A DNA stretch of 64,000 nucleotides, taken from Rebecca billardiae RCC1528. Its lineage: Eukaryota; Haptophyta. This document shows positions 9,839 to 19,156 of this stretch, piece after piece. Positions within the stretch are counted from its first letter, which is position 1. Each line of letters begins with the position of its first letter. The translations under genes were made by a program, and so were the position numbers. The notes under the pieces are model-generated. The model was not told where the DNA came from. It ran no database searches and saw only the letters and a list, made by a program, of their open reading frames with translations. Where the stretch lies: the NCBI GenBank assembly GCA_965240325.2, contig OZ251234.1, positions 1,116,001 to 1,180,000 of the forward strand. The letters are read 5' to 3'.

Positions 9839-12571
9839 ATGCCGCCCACCGCGACTCAGCTCGGCGCGTCGCTGATCGTGCTCTTCGTCGCGGTGGCCTT
9901 CGAGCCTACCCTGAGCGGCCCCGCGCTCTTCACGGGTATCGACGACCAGGACAACTTCGTCGAGCACCCGCTCATCTCTGCCGCACCGCGCGGCCTCGGT
10001 GTCGGCCAGCTGCTCGCCTTCTGGCGGCCCAAGCAGGTGACGCTCGGCGTGTGGGAGCCAGTGGCGAGCACGGTGAAGGCCGTGGTCGCGCGGCTGTACG
10101 GTGTGGACTCCGCCCTCCCCTTCGTCCGCCTCTCCGTCGGCCTGCACGCCCTCAACGCGCTAGCAGCATACGCACTCAGCTGCCGCATCCTGGCGACGCT
10201 GCGACGGCGCGGCGTGCGCGGCCTGCCGGCCGGGCTGGGCGAGGATCACCGGCCGGTGTGCTTGGCGGCGCTGCTCGTGGCGACGTGTCCGATGTGTGCC
10301 GAGGCCGTCTCGTGGGCCTCGTGCCAGCCCTACCTCCTCGCGGCGCTGCTCTCGCAACTGTACGTCTGGCTGCACCTGCGCCGCCATCATCCCACCGCGG
10401 AGGAGGAGGCGGCGCGCGCGAGCGCACCGGCGGAGTGGACGATCGTGCTCACGATGTGCGCGGCGGCGCTGTGCAAGGCGGCGGCGCTCACCGCGTTTGT
10501 GGTCCCGGCATCCATCGACGTGCTCGTCTACCTGCACAGCTACGGCACGCGCGTGCGCCGGTTGCCGCGCGCGCGGTCGGGCGCGGCGCGCGCCAACAGC
10601 GCGCTCTCACGCGCGGCGGCCAGCATCGACGGCGTGGACCCGGCGGTAGAGAACGTGGAGTACTTCGAGGAGCCGTACGCCGCGGACGAGGACGACGAGG
10701 ACGACGAGGACGAGCACGCGTACGACGAGCGCGAGCTCGACTTCGCCTCGCTGAAGGCGCGCGCCGCCTCGCGCCGCTGCTGGCACCTCGCGGGCTCCTC
10801 GCCCGACGAGGCGCTGCTCATGGAGGCGTTCGACGTGGCGGTGTCGACGCACTGGCGCGCGGTGCTGGCGTGCGTGGTGGGCGTGGCCGTCGCGAGCGCC
10901 GCGACCACCGGCATGCACGGCCGCGCGCTCACCATGCTCGAGCGCATCCTGCGCGCGTGCCACATGCTGTTCGCATACCCCCTAAGCGGCCTCTGTGTGC
11001 ACGCGGCCACCTCCATCCGACTGCACCTGCCCGACCGCCTCGAGCCGATCTCGGCGCGGTTCGGGCTGCCGACGATCGTGGCGCTGCTGATGGTGAAGGG
11101 CTTCACGTACGCGGTGCAGTGGTACGGCGGCCGCGTGCGCCGGCACATCGCCGCCGCCGCGGTCGCGCGCAGCAAGGGCGCGCTCCGAGTGGCCTCGGTC
11201 CCGCCGCCGTACGGCACGCTCACTGTGATCACACTGATGTGTGCGCACGCGCTGCTGCTGCTGCCGACGCTCGGCGTGTTCGGCTGGGGCAAGCGCGGCT
11301 CGCACATCGCGATGGTGCGCGCCGATCGGTACGCGTACATCCCCTCGCTCCTCCTCGGCGTCCCCGCCCTCGCCGGAGTCCTCCAGCTGCTGGCCAACTC
11401 ATTTGGGCCGCCCGCGCGGCCGCTCGCGCTCGGCCCGGACGGCCGCGCGCTGTTCGAGCGCACCCCCGCCGTGCGCGCCGCGCTGGGCGTGTCGCGCAAG
11501 CGCGAGGCGGCGTTCGAGGCGCTGCGCGCCGAGCTGCGCGCGCTCGGGCTCCCGCACGACGACCTCGCGCGCCGATTCAACGGGATGGTCGGGCCCCTGC
11601 GCCTCGCGCGCGGCGGCGGCGGCGGCGGCGTGGCGGCGAGCGCGCCGGGCGCGGCTTCGGCCGTGGCCGCGGCCGCGGCCGCGCCAGCCGCGGCCGCGCC
11701 GGCCGCCGCCGCCGCCGCCGCCGTGGGCGCGGCACCGGCCGCGGCCGCTGCGCCCGCCGGCGGCGGCGCGGCGCCGCGCTCGCGCGCACGCCGCGCCGCG
11801 CCGCCTCCGCTCTGGCTCGCGCTGCCCCTCCTCCTCGCCGCCTTCCTCGCGCTGCGCGTGCGCGAGACGCGCGCCCTCGCGCGCGCGTGGGCCGACCCTG
11901 AGCTGCTCTACTCGCGCGTGCTGGCTGAGAACCCGTATGACGCGCCGATGCTCGAGGCGCTCGCGTCGCTGACGATGGGGCGCGGCTCGGACGAGGAGGG
12001 GCTCGAGCGCGCGAGCGCGCTGCTCCACGAGGCCCTCGACATCGCCCCATCCAGCGCATCGGTACACAACCAGCTTGGCATCCTGCTGAAGCGGCAGCGC
12101 CGGCTCACGGAGTCGGAGGCGGCGTTCCGTCGCGCGATCGAGCTGGACGCGCGCGAGCCGAGCGCGTACGTCAACCTGGGCAACCTGCTGGTGGACAGCA
12201 GGCGCGATCTGCCGCGGGCGGTCGAGGTGCTCACCACCGCCGCCGAGCTCGCGCCCGCGCGCCCCGGCACGCACAACTCGCTCGGCGTCGCGCTCAAGAC
12301 ACTCGGCCGATACGAGGACGCGCGCGCCGCGTACGCGCGCGCGCTCGAGCTCCGGCCGAGCTCGGCCTCGTTCCAGAACAACCTCGGCCTGGCGTGGATG
12401 GCGGAGGGCACGGCGGCCGGCGCGCTCGGCGCGGGCGCCGAGGCGCGCGCGCGCGCGCGCGAGTGCTTCGAGGCCGCGCTCAAGCTGCAGCCCGACCACG
12501 CAGGCGCCAAGCAGAACCTGCTGGCGCTTGCGAGCGCGGAGCAGCGCATGAGGCTCACCGGCTCGTCTTGA
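9839..12571 (+). CDS. TMTC: TMTC-like multi-pass membrane TPR protein
   Basis: 910 aa. The frame is open from 9809, but the first ATG is at 9839. Seen: many hydrophobic segments in the first 650 residues, with an early lumenal acidic motif (GIDDQDNF, Asp35/Asp36) of the kind used as catalytic residues in GT-C glycosyltransferases, and ADRYAYIPSL near 495, typical of the TMTC/DUF1736 core. A C-terminal array of at least four TPRs follows (about 685-900; NQLGILLKRQRRLTESEAAF and repeats). In animals TMTC1-4 are ER O-mannosyltransferases acting on cadherin-type domains; the acceptor in an alga is unknown. Unusual: a very acidic insert (about 281-300) and a long Ala-rich low-complexity stretch (about 600-650) between the TM core and the TPRs, probably disordered. 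It shares a short divergent promoter with the esterase. Confidence 0.75.
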   Translation: MPPTATQLGASLIVLFVAVAFEPTLSGPALFTGIDDQDNFVEHPLISAAPRGLGVGQLLAFWRPKQVTLGVWEPVASTVKAVVARLYGVDSALPFVRLSVGLHALNALAAYALSCRILATLRRRGVRGLPAGLGEDHRPVCLAALLVATCPMCAEAVSWASCQPYLLAALLSQLYVWLHLRRHHPTAEEEAARASAPAEWTIVLTMCAAALCKAAALTAFVVPASIDVLVYLHSYGTRVRRLPRARSGAARANSALSRAAASIDGVDPAVENVEYFEEPYAADEDDEDDEDEHAYDERELDFASLKARAASRRCWHLAGSSPDEALLMEAFDVAVSTHWRAVLACVVGVAVASAATTGMHGRALTMLERILRACHMLFAYPLSGLCVHAATSIRLHLPDRLEPISARFGLPTIVALLMVKGFTYAVQWYGGRVRRHIAAAAVARSKGALRVASVPPPYGTLTVITLMCAHALLLLPTLGVFGWGKRGSHIAMVRADRYAYIPSLLLGVPALAGVLQLLANSFGPPARPLALGPDGRALFERTPAVRAALGVSRKREAAFEALRAELRALGLPHDDLARRFNGMVGPLRLARGGGGGGVAASAPGAASAVAAAAAAPAAAAPAAAAAAAVGAAPAAAAAPAGGGAAPRSRARRAAPPPLWLALPLLLAAFLALRVRETRALARAWADPELLYSRVLAENPYDAPMLEALASLTMGRGSDEEGLERASALLHEALDIAPSSASVHNQLGILLKRQRRLTESEAAFRRAIELDAREPSAYVNLGNLLVDSRRDLPRAVEVLTTAAELAPARPGTHNSLGVALKTLGRYEDARAAYARALELRPSSASFQNNLGLAWMAEGTAAGALGAGAEARARARECFEAALKLQPDHAGAKQNLLALASAEQRMRLTGSS

Positions 12572-13150
12572 TATATTCGAAGAGGCCCGCGCCTCTTCTC
12601 GAGGGCAGTGACGCGTCGTACGGTATCATCGTTGTAACCTGCTTGTATCGTATGGTTAGTCGTAGAGTGATGATACGCGCATACAGCCGGTCTGTACCAG
12701 TGACCGCGTTCGGAACCAGTCGCGTACTACTACGGTATGGTCCGCTGAACGGCTGATGCTGCGCAGTACTGCGCACGGCCCGGTCCTACCCTAAAACTCC
12801 CCTTTATAACGGGCTCCGGGTGATCAGACTGGCGGCCGAAGCCTCCAGCCCTACCCTGGCCAGCCCCCAACCAACCACCACCCTCACCCAACCTCAAACC
12901 ACTGACCGAGACACCAAGTGCCTACGGTAACGGGCACTGAACTCAGTACTGTAGGCGAGTACTGTAGCGCCGCCTACGGTCGGTGCCCGGTTATCAGTTG
13001 TTCACAGTTCAGTGCTGAACAGTGCTGCGCACCCATTAGATAACACTACGTACGGCCGTAAGGCGTAACGGACTACAACGCAATACGGCTCGGTAACCGA
13101 TGCACTCGGCCCTGCAGGCTGCACTCAGCACTGGCGCCTATCAGCATTAT
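12572..13150. other. intergenic spacer up to the retrotransposon
   Basis: No gene recognised. It ends in TTAT at 13147-13150, the apparent crossover core at which the following element is inserted. Confidence 0.5.
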
Positions 13151-13609
13151 TGTTCTATAACCGTTCGGTTATAGGGGTATAACTGGGCCAGCCCGCCGCC
13201 ATGATCGGCTGCTCCTCAATGCTGCTAACCGCTGCTGACCTGCTAGGGCGGCTGACCGGACCGTGCCTGGGCGGGCAGCAAGCTCCGGGCGTCGGGTGCG
13301 CGCCCAGCGAAGCGGTATGATTCCTGGGCGGGCTATATACGGGCAGCCGGACCCGCCTGTACCGAACCGGTAGATTCTACCTCTGAGCGCCGCCGATGCG
13401 GGCCGCGGCAGGCCTGCTCTTCGGCAGCCGAGGCGGGGCGGGGCCTGGGCTGATAGCCCCAGCTGCTCAGCAGCACTTCGGTCCACCGACCGTACCCCGC
13501 TCGGTGGCGACTCCTCGGCTAAGGGCGGGCGCAACCCTCGTCGGCTGCGAGCGGGCCGTCGGCTTATTCCTCCTCGGGTGCGGGCGGTGGCGTCGCTACT
13601 GATTTCGCA
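13151..13609 (+). repeat. left split direct repeat A1
   Basis: 459 bp, matched by A2 at 18370-18828. It opens with an inverted repeat CTATAACC-GTTC-GGTTATAG (13155-13174), then ATAACTGGG (13179-13187). The latter is the reverse complement of the CCCAGTTAT that ends B, so a B-A junction forms a nested palindromic site suited to recombinase binding. Confidence 0.9.
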
Positions 13610-13611
13610 TC

Positions 13612-15417
13612 ATGATCTGCATTTCGGCTGCGCTCTCGCTGGGGCGCCTGGTGGCCCTCCGCGGCGGCCGCACTCGCGAGCGACAGGGCCCGGCCACGGG
13701 TCGCGGCGGTGCTCAAGACGCTCAAGGACCCGTGCCCGCGTCGGCGGCGCCGGCGGCCCCGTCGGTGAGTGCCCCGCTAGCGGCGAGTGCCGCGCTGGTC
13801 CCGCCGGCGCACCCGGTGGAGGGGATCCCGCTCAGCGCCGGCGTCGCGGCGCAGCTCACCGCGCAGCTGGCGCAGCTGTCGCCGTTGCTGGCCCAGCTCG
13901 CCGCGTTGGTCCCGGCGGGGGCGGCGGGGCTCGCCCCGGCGGCGCCGGCCCTGCTCGCCCCGACGCCTACCGTCCCGGCCGCGCTGCCCCGCCCGCCCAC
14001 CTCGGTCCCAGCGGCGGCCGCGGCGGCGATGCCTCCGCCTGCCTCCTCGGATCCGCTGCTCCCCAGCCTCGCACCCACGCTCGGAGCGGCTGCTTCTGCT
14101 GCTCCCGGGGTTTCGGTCGCGCTGGACGCGGCGGGCGCGGCGGCGGCGGCCGCGCCGTCGTCGCTGCTTGCGGGCCTCGCGGCGCACGCGCTCGCCCCCG
14201 GCCTTACCGCGCTACCGGCGGGGACGGCGGCGGCGGCGGCCGACCGCGCGCCGGGGGGCGCTGCTGGCCCTGCCTCTACCGCCGCGCTGCCCGCTCACGC
14301 CGCCGGGCTCGGGTTCTCGGCCCAGTCGGTGGCGGCGCTCATGCAGGCGATGTCGGAGCAGGCGGGGGCGTCGTCGGGGGCCGGCCCGGCGCGCCGGGTG
14401 GTCGCGGACCCGGCGCGTGACGCGCCCCGCGCGCTCGTGGTGCGCGACTCGTCTGGCCAGCTCTGCACGAGCTACAACCTGCGCGATATGGTCCAGGCAT
14501 TTCCAGGCCTGGGGGAGCGCTTCGCTCGCGAGTTCTCTCGCGGGGGGCGTCTCCTCGGCGGGGTGCAGCCGAAGGATCAGCCCTTCCAGTCCCTCGAGGC
14601 GCTGCTGGGCTGCCTCACGACGACGTTTATCCCGGCCGCCTCGCCAGATGACCCCTCCCCAGCCTCTCATTGGTCGCCGGCCATGCGGGCCGAGGCGCTC
14701 GAGTTCTCGTCGTGGCTCGAGCAGCTGCGCGGCCTGATGCCCGCCGAGTCCCTCCTCTCGGTGGTGAACAAATCGTTCGTTGCCGCCGCGGCGGAGGAGC
14801 GGCGCTCGGGCCGCGCGTCATCGATCCTCTTCCTGCGCGACAGCGAGTCGGCCGAGGCGCGCGCGCTCAACGCCGAGCTGACGGCGGCGCAAGCGGTGTC
14901 GGCGTCGCTGCGCGCGGCCAACGCCGCGGTCGCGGCCGCTCCTATGCTGAAGCGGTCGGCGCCGGCGGGCGATCGCGACGCGGGGGCGGCGTCGCAGCGG
15001 CCTCGCCTCGCACCCGCCGAGCTGGGTGGGGCCGGCGGCGCGGCGCTCGAAGCGGCGGGGGGCGGGGGCGGGGCGCTCCCGCCCGGCGGCGGTGGGGGCT
15101 TCGCGCCGCGCACCGCGCGGCCTGACCACTACGTCCCGCCGTCGCTGCAGAAGTTTGTGGGCGCGGGGGGCGCACCGCTGCTCACCAAGGCGCAGGCGAA
15201 CGCGGCGCGCGCCTGCCAGCGCTTCCAGCTCACTGGCGAGCGCTGCACCTTCGCGTCATGCCCGATCGGCCGCGGCGGCACGGCGTTTGGCCCCGGCGAG
15301 TTCGACGAGTTCCACGCGCCGCGGTGTGCCATTTGCGCGTCGCCCGATCACCTCGCGGGGGCCCACGCGGTGGGGCTGTCCGGCGACGGCTGGCCGGCGG
15401 CGGTGGGCCGCATCTAG
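13612..15417 (+). CDS. retrotransposon Gag-like protein (ORF1)
   Basis: 601 aa, beginning three bases after A1. Seen: an Ala/Pro-rich low-complexity N-terminal half; a helical core around 280-440 (YNLRDMVQAFPGLGERFARE and following) resembling a capsid-type segment; a Gly-rich linker; and a C-terminal cysteine/histidine cluster (CQRFQLTGERCTFASC, then CAICASPDHLAGAH). The cluster looks like two small zinc-binding modules of the kind that bind RNA in Gag proteins. Role inferred: packaging of element RNA in the cytoplasm. It ends at a UAG that is in frame with the following Pol ORF. Confidence 0.75.
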   Translation: MICISAALSLGRLVALRGGRTRERQGPATGRGGAQDAQGPVPASAAPAAPSVSAPLAASAALVPPAHPVEGIPLSAGVAAQLTAQLAQLSPLLAQLAALVPAGAAGLAPAAPALLAPTPTVPAALPRPPTSVPAAAAAAMPPPASSDPLLPSLAPTLGAAASAAPGVSVALDAAGAAAAAAPSSLLAGLAAHALAPGLTALPAGTAAAAADRAPGGAAGPASTAALPAHAAGLGFSAQSVAALMQAMSEQAGASSGAGPARRVVADPARDAPRALVVRDSSGQLCTSYNLRDMVQAFPGLGERFAREFSRGGRLLGGVQPKDQPFQSLEALLGCLTTTFIPAASPDDPSPASHWSPAMRAEALEFSSWLEQLRGLMPAESLLSVVNKSFVAAAAEERRSGRASSILFLRDSESAEARALNAELTAAQAVSASLRAANAAVAAAPMLKRSAPAGDRDAGAASQRPRLAPAELGGAGGAALEAAGGGGGALPPGGGGGFAPRTARPDHYVPPSLQKFVGAGGAPLLTKAQANAARACQRFQLTGERCTFASCPIGRGGTAFGPGEFDEFHAPRCAICASPDHLAGAHAVGLSGDGWPAAVGRI

Positions 15418-17175
15418 GGGGCGGCGGCGGCGGCGGGTGGCGAGAACGCCGGCGTCGATGCGCTCGACCTGCCGGTGTCGTGGGCTGCCGGTGCGGCCCC
15501 TACAGTGACCTGCCCGCCGATCACAGCCGCCGAGATGTGCCAGCGCTCGCGCATGCTGGCTGGCCTCGCCGCCAGGCTGCCAGTCGCGCCGACCGCGCTC
15601 CAACTTCGTTTCCAGCAAGTGTCTGCGTTCCTGCTGGGCGGCGCGGGCGTCGACCTGTCGCGCGAGCTGCGCGACGGCGTCGACGTGCTCTTCGCCGGCC
15701 AGCCGTCTGCCGCATTCCGTCCCAATCATCCTTCAGCGCGCGCTTTCCCCGAGTTTGTCGACGCTCGCATCGCGGAGTACGTCTCTCTCGGCGTTTTGGC
15801 TGGCCCGTTCCAGCTCCGCCCCTTCCCGCGCGCGCGCATGGTCGTGTCCCCGCTGGGCTCGGTGCCCAAAGATGGGGGCGCCGACAGGCGCCTCATCGTC
15901 GACATGACCGCCTCGGGCGTGAACCCGCGGGTGCACGCCCCTTCCTTCTCCTTCGAGCGCATCGACCGCATGCTGTCTTCCCTCACGCCTGACTCTTACG
16001 TGTTCAAGGTGGACATCGCGCGCGCGTACACGCGGATGGCCGTACGTCCGGAGGACTACAGCCTGCTCTGCGTGTTCTGGCGCGGGTTCTACTACTTCTT
16101 CACATCTCTTCCCTTCGGTCTCGCATCCTCTCCTTACTGGTTTGTGCGCCTGTCCGACGCCGTTCGCGACGCCTTCGTCGCGCGTTGGTCCGGCCTCCTC
16201 TCGTTCAGCCTCGGTTCGTACATCGACGATTTCTTCGGGTGGGGCGATCGCAAGGCCGATCTCGAGGCGGCGTTCGAGCGGCTGTGCGCCACGCTGACCG
16301 CCATGGGCCTCGACCCGGCCGACAAGCCGGGCAAGCTCGTGGCGCCCGCCAAGCGCGCCGTGGTCCTGGGCTTTGACGTCGACGTCGCCAACGATGCCGT
16401 CTCGCTGCCGGCAGAGAAGCGCGCGCGGTACGCCGCGCTCCTCTCCGAGCTGCGGGCATCGCGGCCCTCCGAGCGTGAGCTGCAGAAGCTCATTGGCTGC
16501 CTCGGCTGGGCGGCTACGATCCAGCCGTCGTGCCGGGCCTTCCTTCGCCCCTTCGTCGATCTCGCGCACACGCCGTCGGCGTTTGCGCAGGGCCGTCTCT
16601 CGACCCAGCTCGGCGCCGCGCTGCCCAGCGAGTGCGCATTCTTCGCCGCGCTCCTCGAGCGGGGTGCCGGCTGGCGGCGGCTGTTCCGCCCGGTGGGCCT
16701 GGCGGTGGGCGCGCCGGTGATTGCTACCGACGCCGCCTGGGAGGCGGCGGGCGGCGGCGCCGCCTGCTCCAACGGCTGGGCGCTGCGCAAGGACTTGGCG
16801 TCGCTGCGCGTGTCGGGCGAGCTGAGGCACATCGCAGACATGGAGCTGTACATGCTCCTCCATGCTGCCATCGAGTGGGCGCCGTACTTGGCGGGCTGCC
16901 ACGTTCGCCTTTTCACGGACAGCAAGGTGGCCCTCGGGTGGCTGCGCCGGTGGCGTGTGCCGGGCTCGGCGCTGCTCAATGGCCTCCTGCAGCGCCTCTC
17001 GCTGCTGGTGGCGGAGCACGCGATCACGCTCTGGTGCTGCCATCTACCCGGTGCTCGCAACCGCCTCGCCGACGCCCTCAGCCGGCGCCGGGAGACGTCG
17101 GCTGACATGTGGCTCGAGCTCTGCTCGCTCGCGGCCGAGCCTCGGTTAGCGGGCGAAGCGGCGCTGGCCCTTTGA
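15418..17175 (+). CDS. retrotransposon reverse transcriptase-RNase H (ORF2)
   Basis: The frame is open directly after the ORF1 UAG (15415-15417) with no ATG until 15535, so expression by stop readthrough or reinitiation is likely. Seen: RT palm motifs including VPKDGGADRRLIVDMT, the Asp-containing VFKVDIARAY, LPFGLASSPYWF and the catalytic YIDDFF (from 16219). A thumb/connection follows, then RNase H with ATDAAWE (Asp near 16729), ELYML Glu, FTDSKVALGW Asp and LADALSR Asp, a complete DEDD set. The order RT-RH with no aspartic protease and no integrase fits the DIRS/PAT/Ngaro order rather than Ty3 elements. The expected downstream tyrosine recombinase is not seen. Confidence 0.88.
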   Translation, partial: GAAAAAGGENAGVDALDLPVSWAAGAAPTVTCPPITAAEMCQRSRMLAGLAARLPVAPTALQLRFQQVSAFLLGGAGVDLSRELRDGVDVLFAGQPSAAFRPNHPSARAFPEFVDARIAEYVSLGVLAGPFQLRPFPRARMVVSPLGSVPKDGGADRRLIVDMTASGVNPRVHAPSFSFERIDRMLSSLTPDSYVFKVDIARAYTRMAVRPEDYSLLCVFWRGFYYFFTSLPFGLASSPYWFVRLSDAVRDAFVARWSGLLSFSLGSYIDDFFGWGDRKADLEAAFERLCATLTAMGLDPADKPGKLVAPAKRAVVLGFDVDVANDAVSLPAEKRARYAALLSELRASRPSERELQKLIGCLGWAATIQPSCRAFLRPFVDLAHTPSAFAQGRLSTQLGAALPSECAFFAALLERGAGWRRLFRPVGLAVGAPVIATDAAWEAAGGGAACSNGWALRKDLASLRVSGELRHIADMELYMLLHAAIEWAPYLAGCHVRLFTDSKVALGWLRRWRVPGSALLNGLLQRLSLLVAEHAITLWCCHLPGARNRLADALSRRRETSADMWLELCSLAAEPRLAGEAALAL

Positions 17176-17239
17176 CGCCGGGCGTTCTCGCCGCTCGGCG
17201 CGCAGGCTCGCCCCCGGCCATCTCCCCCTTCTTCGTTCA

Positions 17240-17575
17240 GCGATCCGCGCATCGCTTTCCTGCAATCTCATCTTCCATCAGCGATATGCACATCGCTTGC
17301 TTGCAATCTCATCTTTCAGCGATATGCACATCGCTTGCTTGCAATCTCATCTTTCAGCGATATGCACATCGCTTGCTTGCAATCTCATCTTTCAGCGATA
17401 TGCACATCGCTTGCTTGCAATCTCATCTTTCAGCGATATGCACATCGCTTTCCTTGCAGTCTCACCTTTCAGCGATGTGCACATCGCTTGCTTGCAGTCT
17501 CATCTTCGGTCTGCGATGTGCACATCGCTTGCTTGCCATCCCTTATTCTCTCAGCGGTCGATATGCACATCGCGT
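17240..17575. repeat. 38-bp tandem array of palindromic 16-mers
   Basis: Nine units with spacing 38-41 bp. Each carries GCGATATGCACATCGC or a variant; two units (17472-17487 and 17513-17528) have GCGATGTGCACATCGC, a perfect palindrome. The rest of the unit is a pyrimidine-rich CTTGCTTGCAATCTCATCTT-like spacer. The array lies inside the element between RNase H and B1. Since 38 is not a multiple of 3, it is unlikely to be coding. Confidence 0.9.
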
Positions 17576-18094
17576 GCTGTCGCTTCTTGCGATCTCGTCG
17601 CTCAGCGGCAGGCGTCTTTCGTCGCTGCCTTCACCACGGCAGACCGGGCAGACCTTGCCCCGGCGCCCGTTTCTATCAAAGACCCTGCCAGCGGGCGGGC
17701 CTCCGCCCTGCGCTCTCCGCCGGGTGCGATCCGGTCGGTTTCAGCGTGGGCTTCGGGCGGCCGCTACCCTCCAAGCGCCACTCTGCGCCAGGCGGCCGAG
17801 GCCCTTCATGCTGGGCAAACAAGCCGGGAATACCCGGCGGTAATGGACAACCCCATCGTGGCCGCAGCCGCGGGGTGTGTGGCGCTCGCGGCGGCGGCGG
17901 TGGGCTCGGGCCCGAACGCGGCGGGGGTCCGAGCGTACGTCGCCTTCTTTCACTCGGGTGGCGTGGCGCCAGTGTGGCCCCCGTCTCGCGTATCTTCCCA
18001 CCCTTCCCCTCTGCGGCGGCGGCCCGGACGGCCTCGAGCCACCGGCCCCCGGGCCACCGGGCCTCCACCTCTCCGAGGTGTGGCACCCTTCTAC
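17576..18094 (+). other. element interior without a clear gene; possible recombinase remnant
   Basis: About 520 bp between the palindrome array and B1. A frame stays open here and includes GPNAAGVRAYVAFF, loosely like the N-terminal helical segment of tyrosine recombinases, but the catalytic R...HxxR...Y core is absent. It could be what is left after an internal deletion, or simply untranslated element DNA. Confidence 0.25.
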
Positions 18095-18369
18095 GCGACG
18101 GTGGCCGGGAGCCGCCGCCCCTCAGCCAGTCCCCTTGCTGATCAACTGCGACCCTCGTTAGATAGCGCGGGTTGCGGGCAGAGTCGGGGCGACTGGCAAA
18201 GAGGGGGGTCGGCAGGCCCATCGCTACCTTAGCCGCGTAGCCGGAGCGTCGCGCGGAAGGAGGAATAGCAGTCGGGCGCTCCGCCGCTACTGTCACCCGG
18301 CCGCCGCCCCCGCGGCTGCCGCCGGACCGCGGGCCGAGTCCGCCGCGAGGCGGGCCTGGTCCCAGTTAT
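18095..18369 (+). repeat. split direct repeat B1
   Basis: 275 bp, matched by B2. It ends in CCCAGTTAT (18361-18369) and joins A2 without a gap. Confidence 0.9.
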
Positions 18370-18828
18370 TGTTCTATAACCGTTCGGTTATAGGGGTATA
18401 ACTGGGCCAGCCCGCCGCCATGATCGGCTGCTCCTCAATGCTGCTAACCGCTGCTGACCTGCTAGGGCGGCTGACCGGACCGTGCCTGGGCGGGCAGCAA
18501 GCTCCGGGCGTCGGGTGCGCGCCCAGCGAAGCGGTATGATTCCTGGGCGGGCTATATACGGGCAGCCGGACCCGCCTGTACCGAACCGGTAGATTCTACC
18601 TCTGAGCGCCGCCGATGCGGGCCGCGGCAGGCCTGCTCTTCGGCAGCCGAGGCGGGGCGGGGCCTGGGCTGATAGCCCCAGCTGCTCAGCAGCACTTCGG
18701 TCCACCGACCGTACCCCGCTCGGTGGCGACTCCTCGGCTAAGGGCGGGCGCAACCCTCGTCGGCTGCGAGCGGGCCGTCGGCTTATTCCTCCTCGGGTGC
18801 GGGCGGTGGCGTCGCTACTGATTTCGCA
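18370..18828 (+). repeat. split direct repeat A2
   Basis: 459 bp, matched by A1. It includes the same terminal inverted repeat (18374-18393) and ATAACTGGG (18398-18406). A unique 53-bp spacer (18829-18881) separates it from B2. Confidence 0.9.
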
Positions 18829-18881
18829 CCCTGCCCTCCCACCCGGCTCGACTGTGGTGGGCATGGCTTGTTCCGGTTGTG

Positions 18882-19156
18882 GCGACGGTGGCCGGGAGCC
18901 GCCGCCCCTCAGCCAGTCCCCTTGCTGATCAACTGCGACCCTCGTTAGATAGCGCGGGTTGCGGGCAGAGTCGGGGCGACTGGCAAAGAGGGGGGTCGGC
19001 AGGCCCATCGCTACCTTAGCCGCGTAGCCGGAGCGTCGCGCGGAAGGAGGAATAGCAGTCGGGCGCTCCGCCGCTACTGTCACCCGGCCGCCGCCCCCGC
19101 GGCTGCCGCCGGACCGCGGGCCGAGTCCGCCGCGAGGCGGGCCTGGTCCCAGTTAT
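18882..19156 (+). repeat. right split direct repeat B2
   Basis: 275 bp, matched by B1. It ends in CCCAGTTAT at the right boundary of the element; host sequence resumes with GACATCGG. Confidence 0.9.

Larger units (their letters stand above)
13151..19156 (+). mobile_element. tyrosine-recombinase-type (PAT/Ngaro-like) retrotransposon, split direct repeats
   Basis: A 6.0-kb element with order A1 - Gag - RT/RNase H - palindrome array - B1 - A2 - B2. A1 (13151-13609) and A2 (18370-18828) are 459 bp each; B1 (18095-18369) and B2 (18882-19156) are 275 bp each. Within each pair I see no differences, so the insertion looks recent. B1 abuts A2, recreating the junction a circular copy would have, the hallmark of PAT/Ngaro-type YR elements. 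There is no target-site duplication; instead a single TTAT core sits at each boundary. ORFs run Gag then Pol in one frame separated by UAG. Odd: no tyrosine recombinase ORF lies between RNase H and B1 (only about 0.9 kb), so the copy is probably non-autonomous or internally deleted. A pseudo-LTR interpretation is excluded by the split A/B order. Confidence 0.85.

Noticed and set aside
15475-17175. GTG start at 15475 for the RT ORF
   Set aside because: GTG is an unlikely initiator in a eukaryote; the open frame continues back to the Gag UAG, so readthrough or the ATG at 15535 is preferred.
17236-17580. CRISPR-like array (regular 38-bp repeats)
   Set aside because: Units are contiguous without unique spacers, lie in a eukaryotic retroelement and have no cas genes.
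13151-19156. Ordinary LTR retrotransposon with A1/A2 as LTRs
   Set aside because: No protease or integrase, no target-site duplication, and the B1-A2-B2 order with B outside A2 does not fit LTRs.
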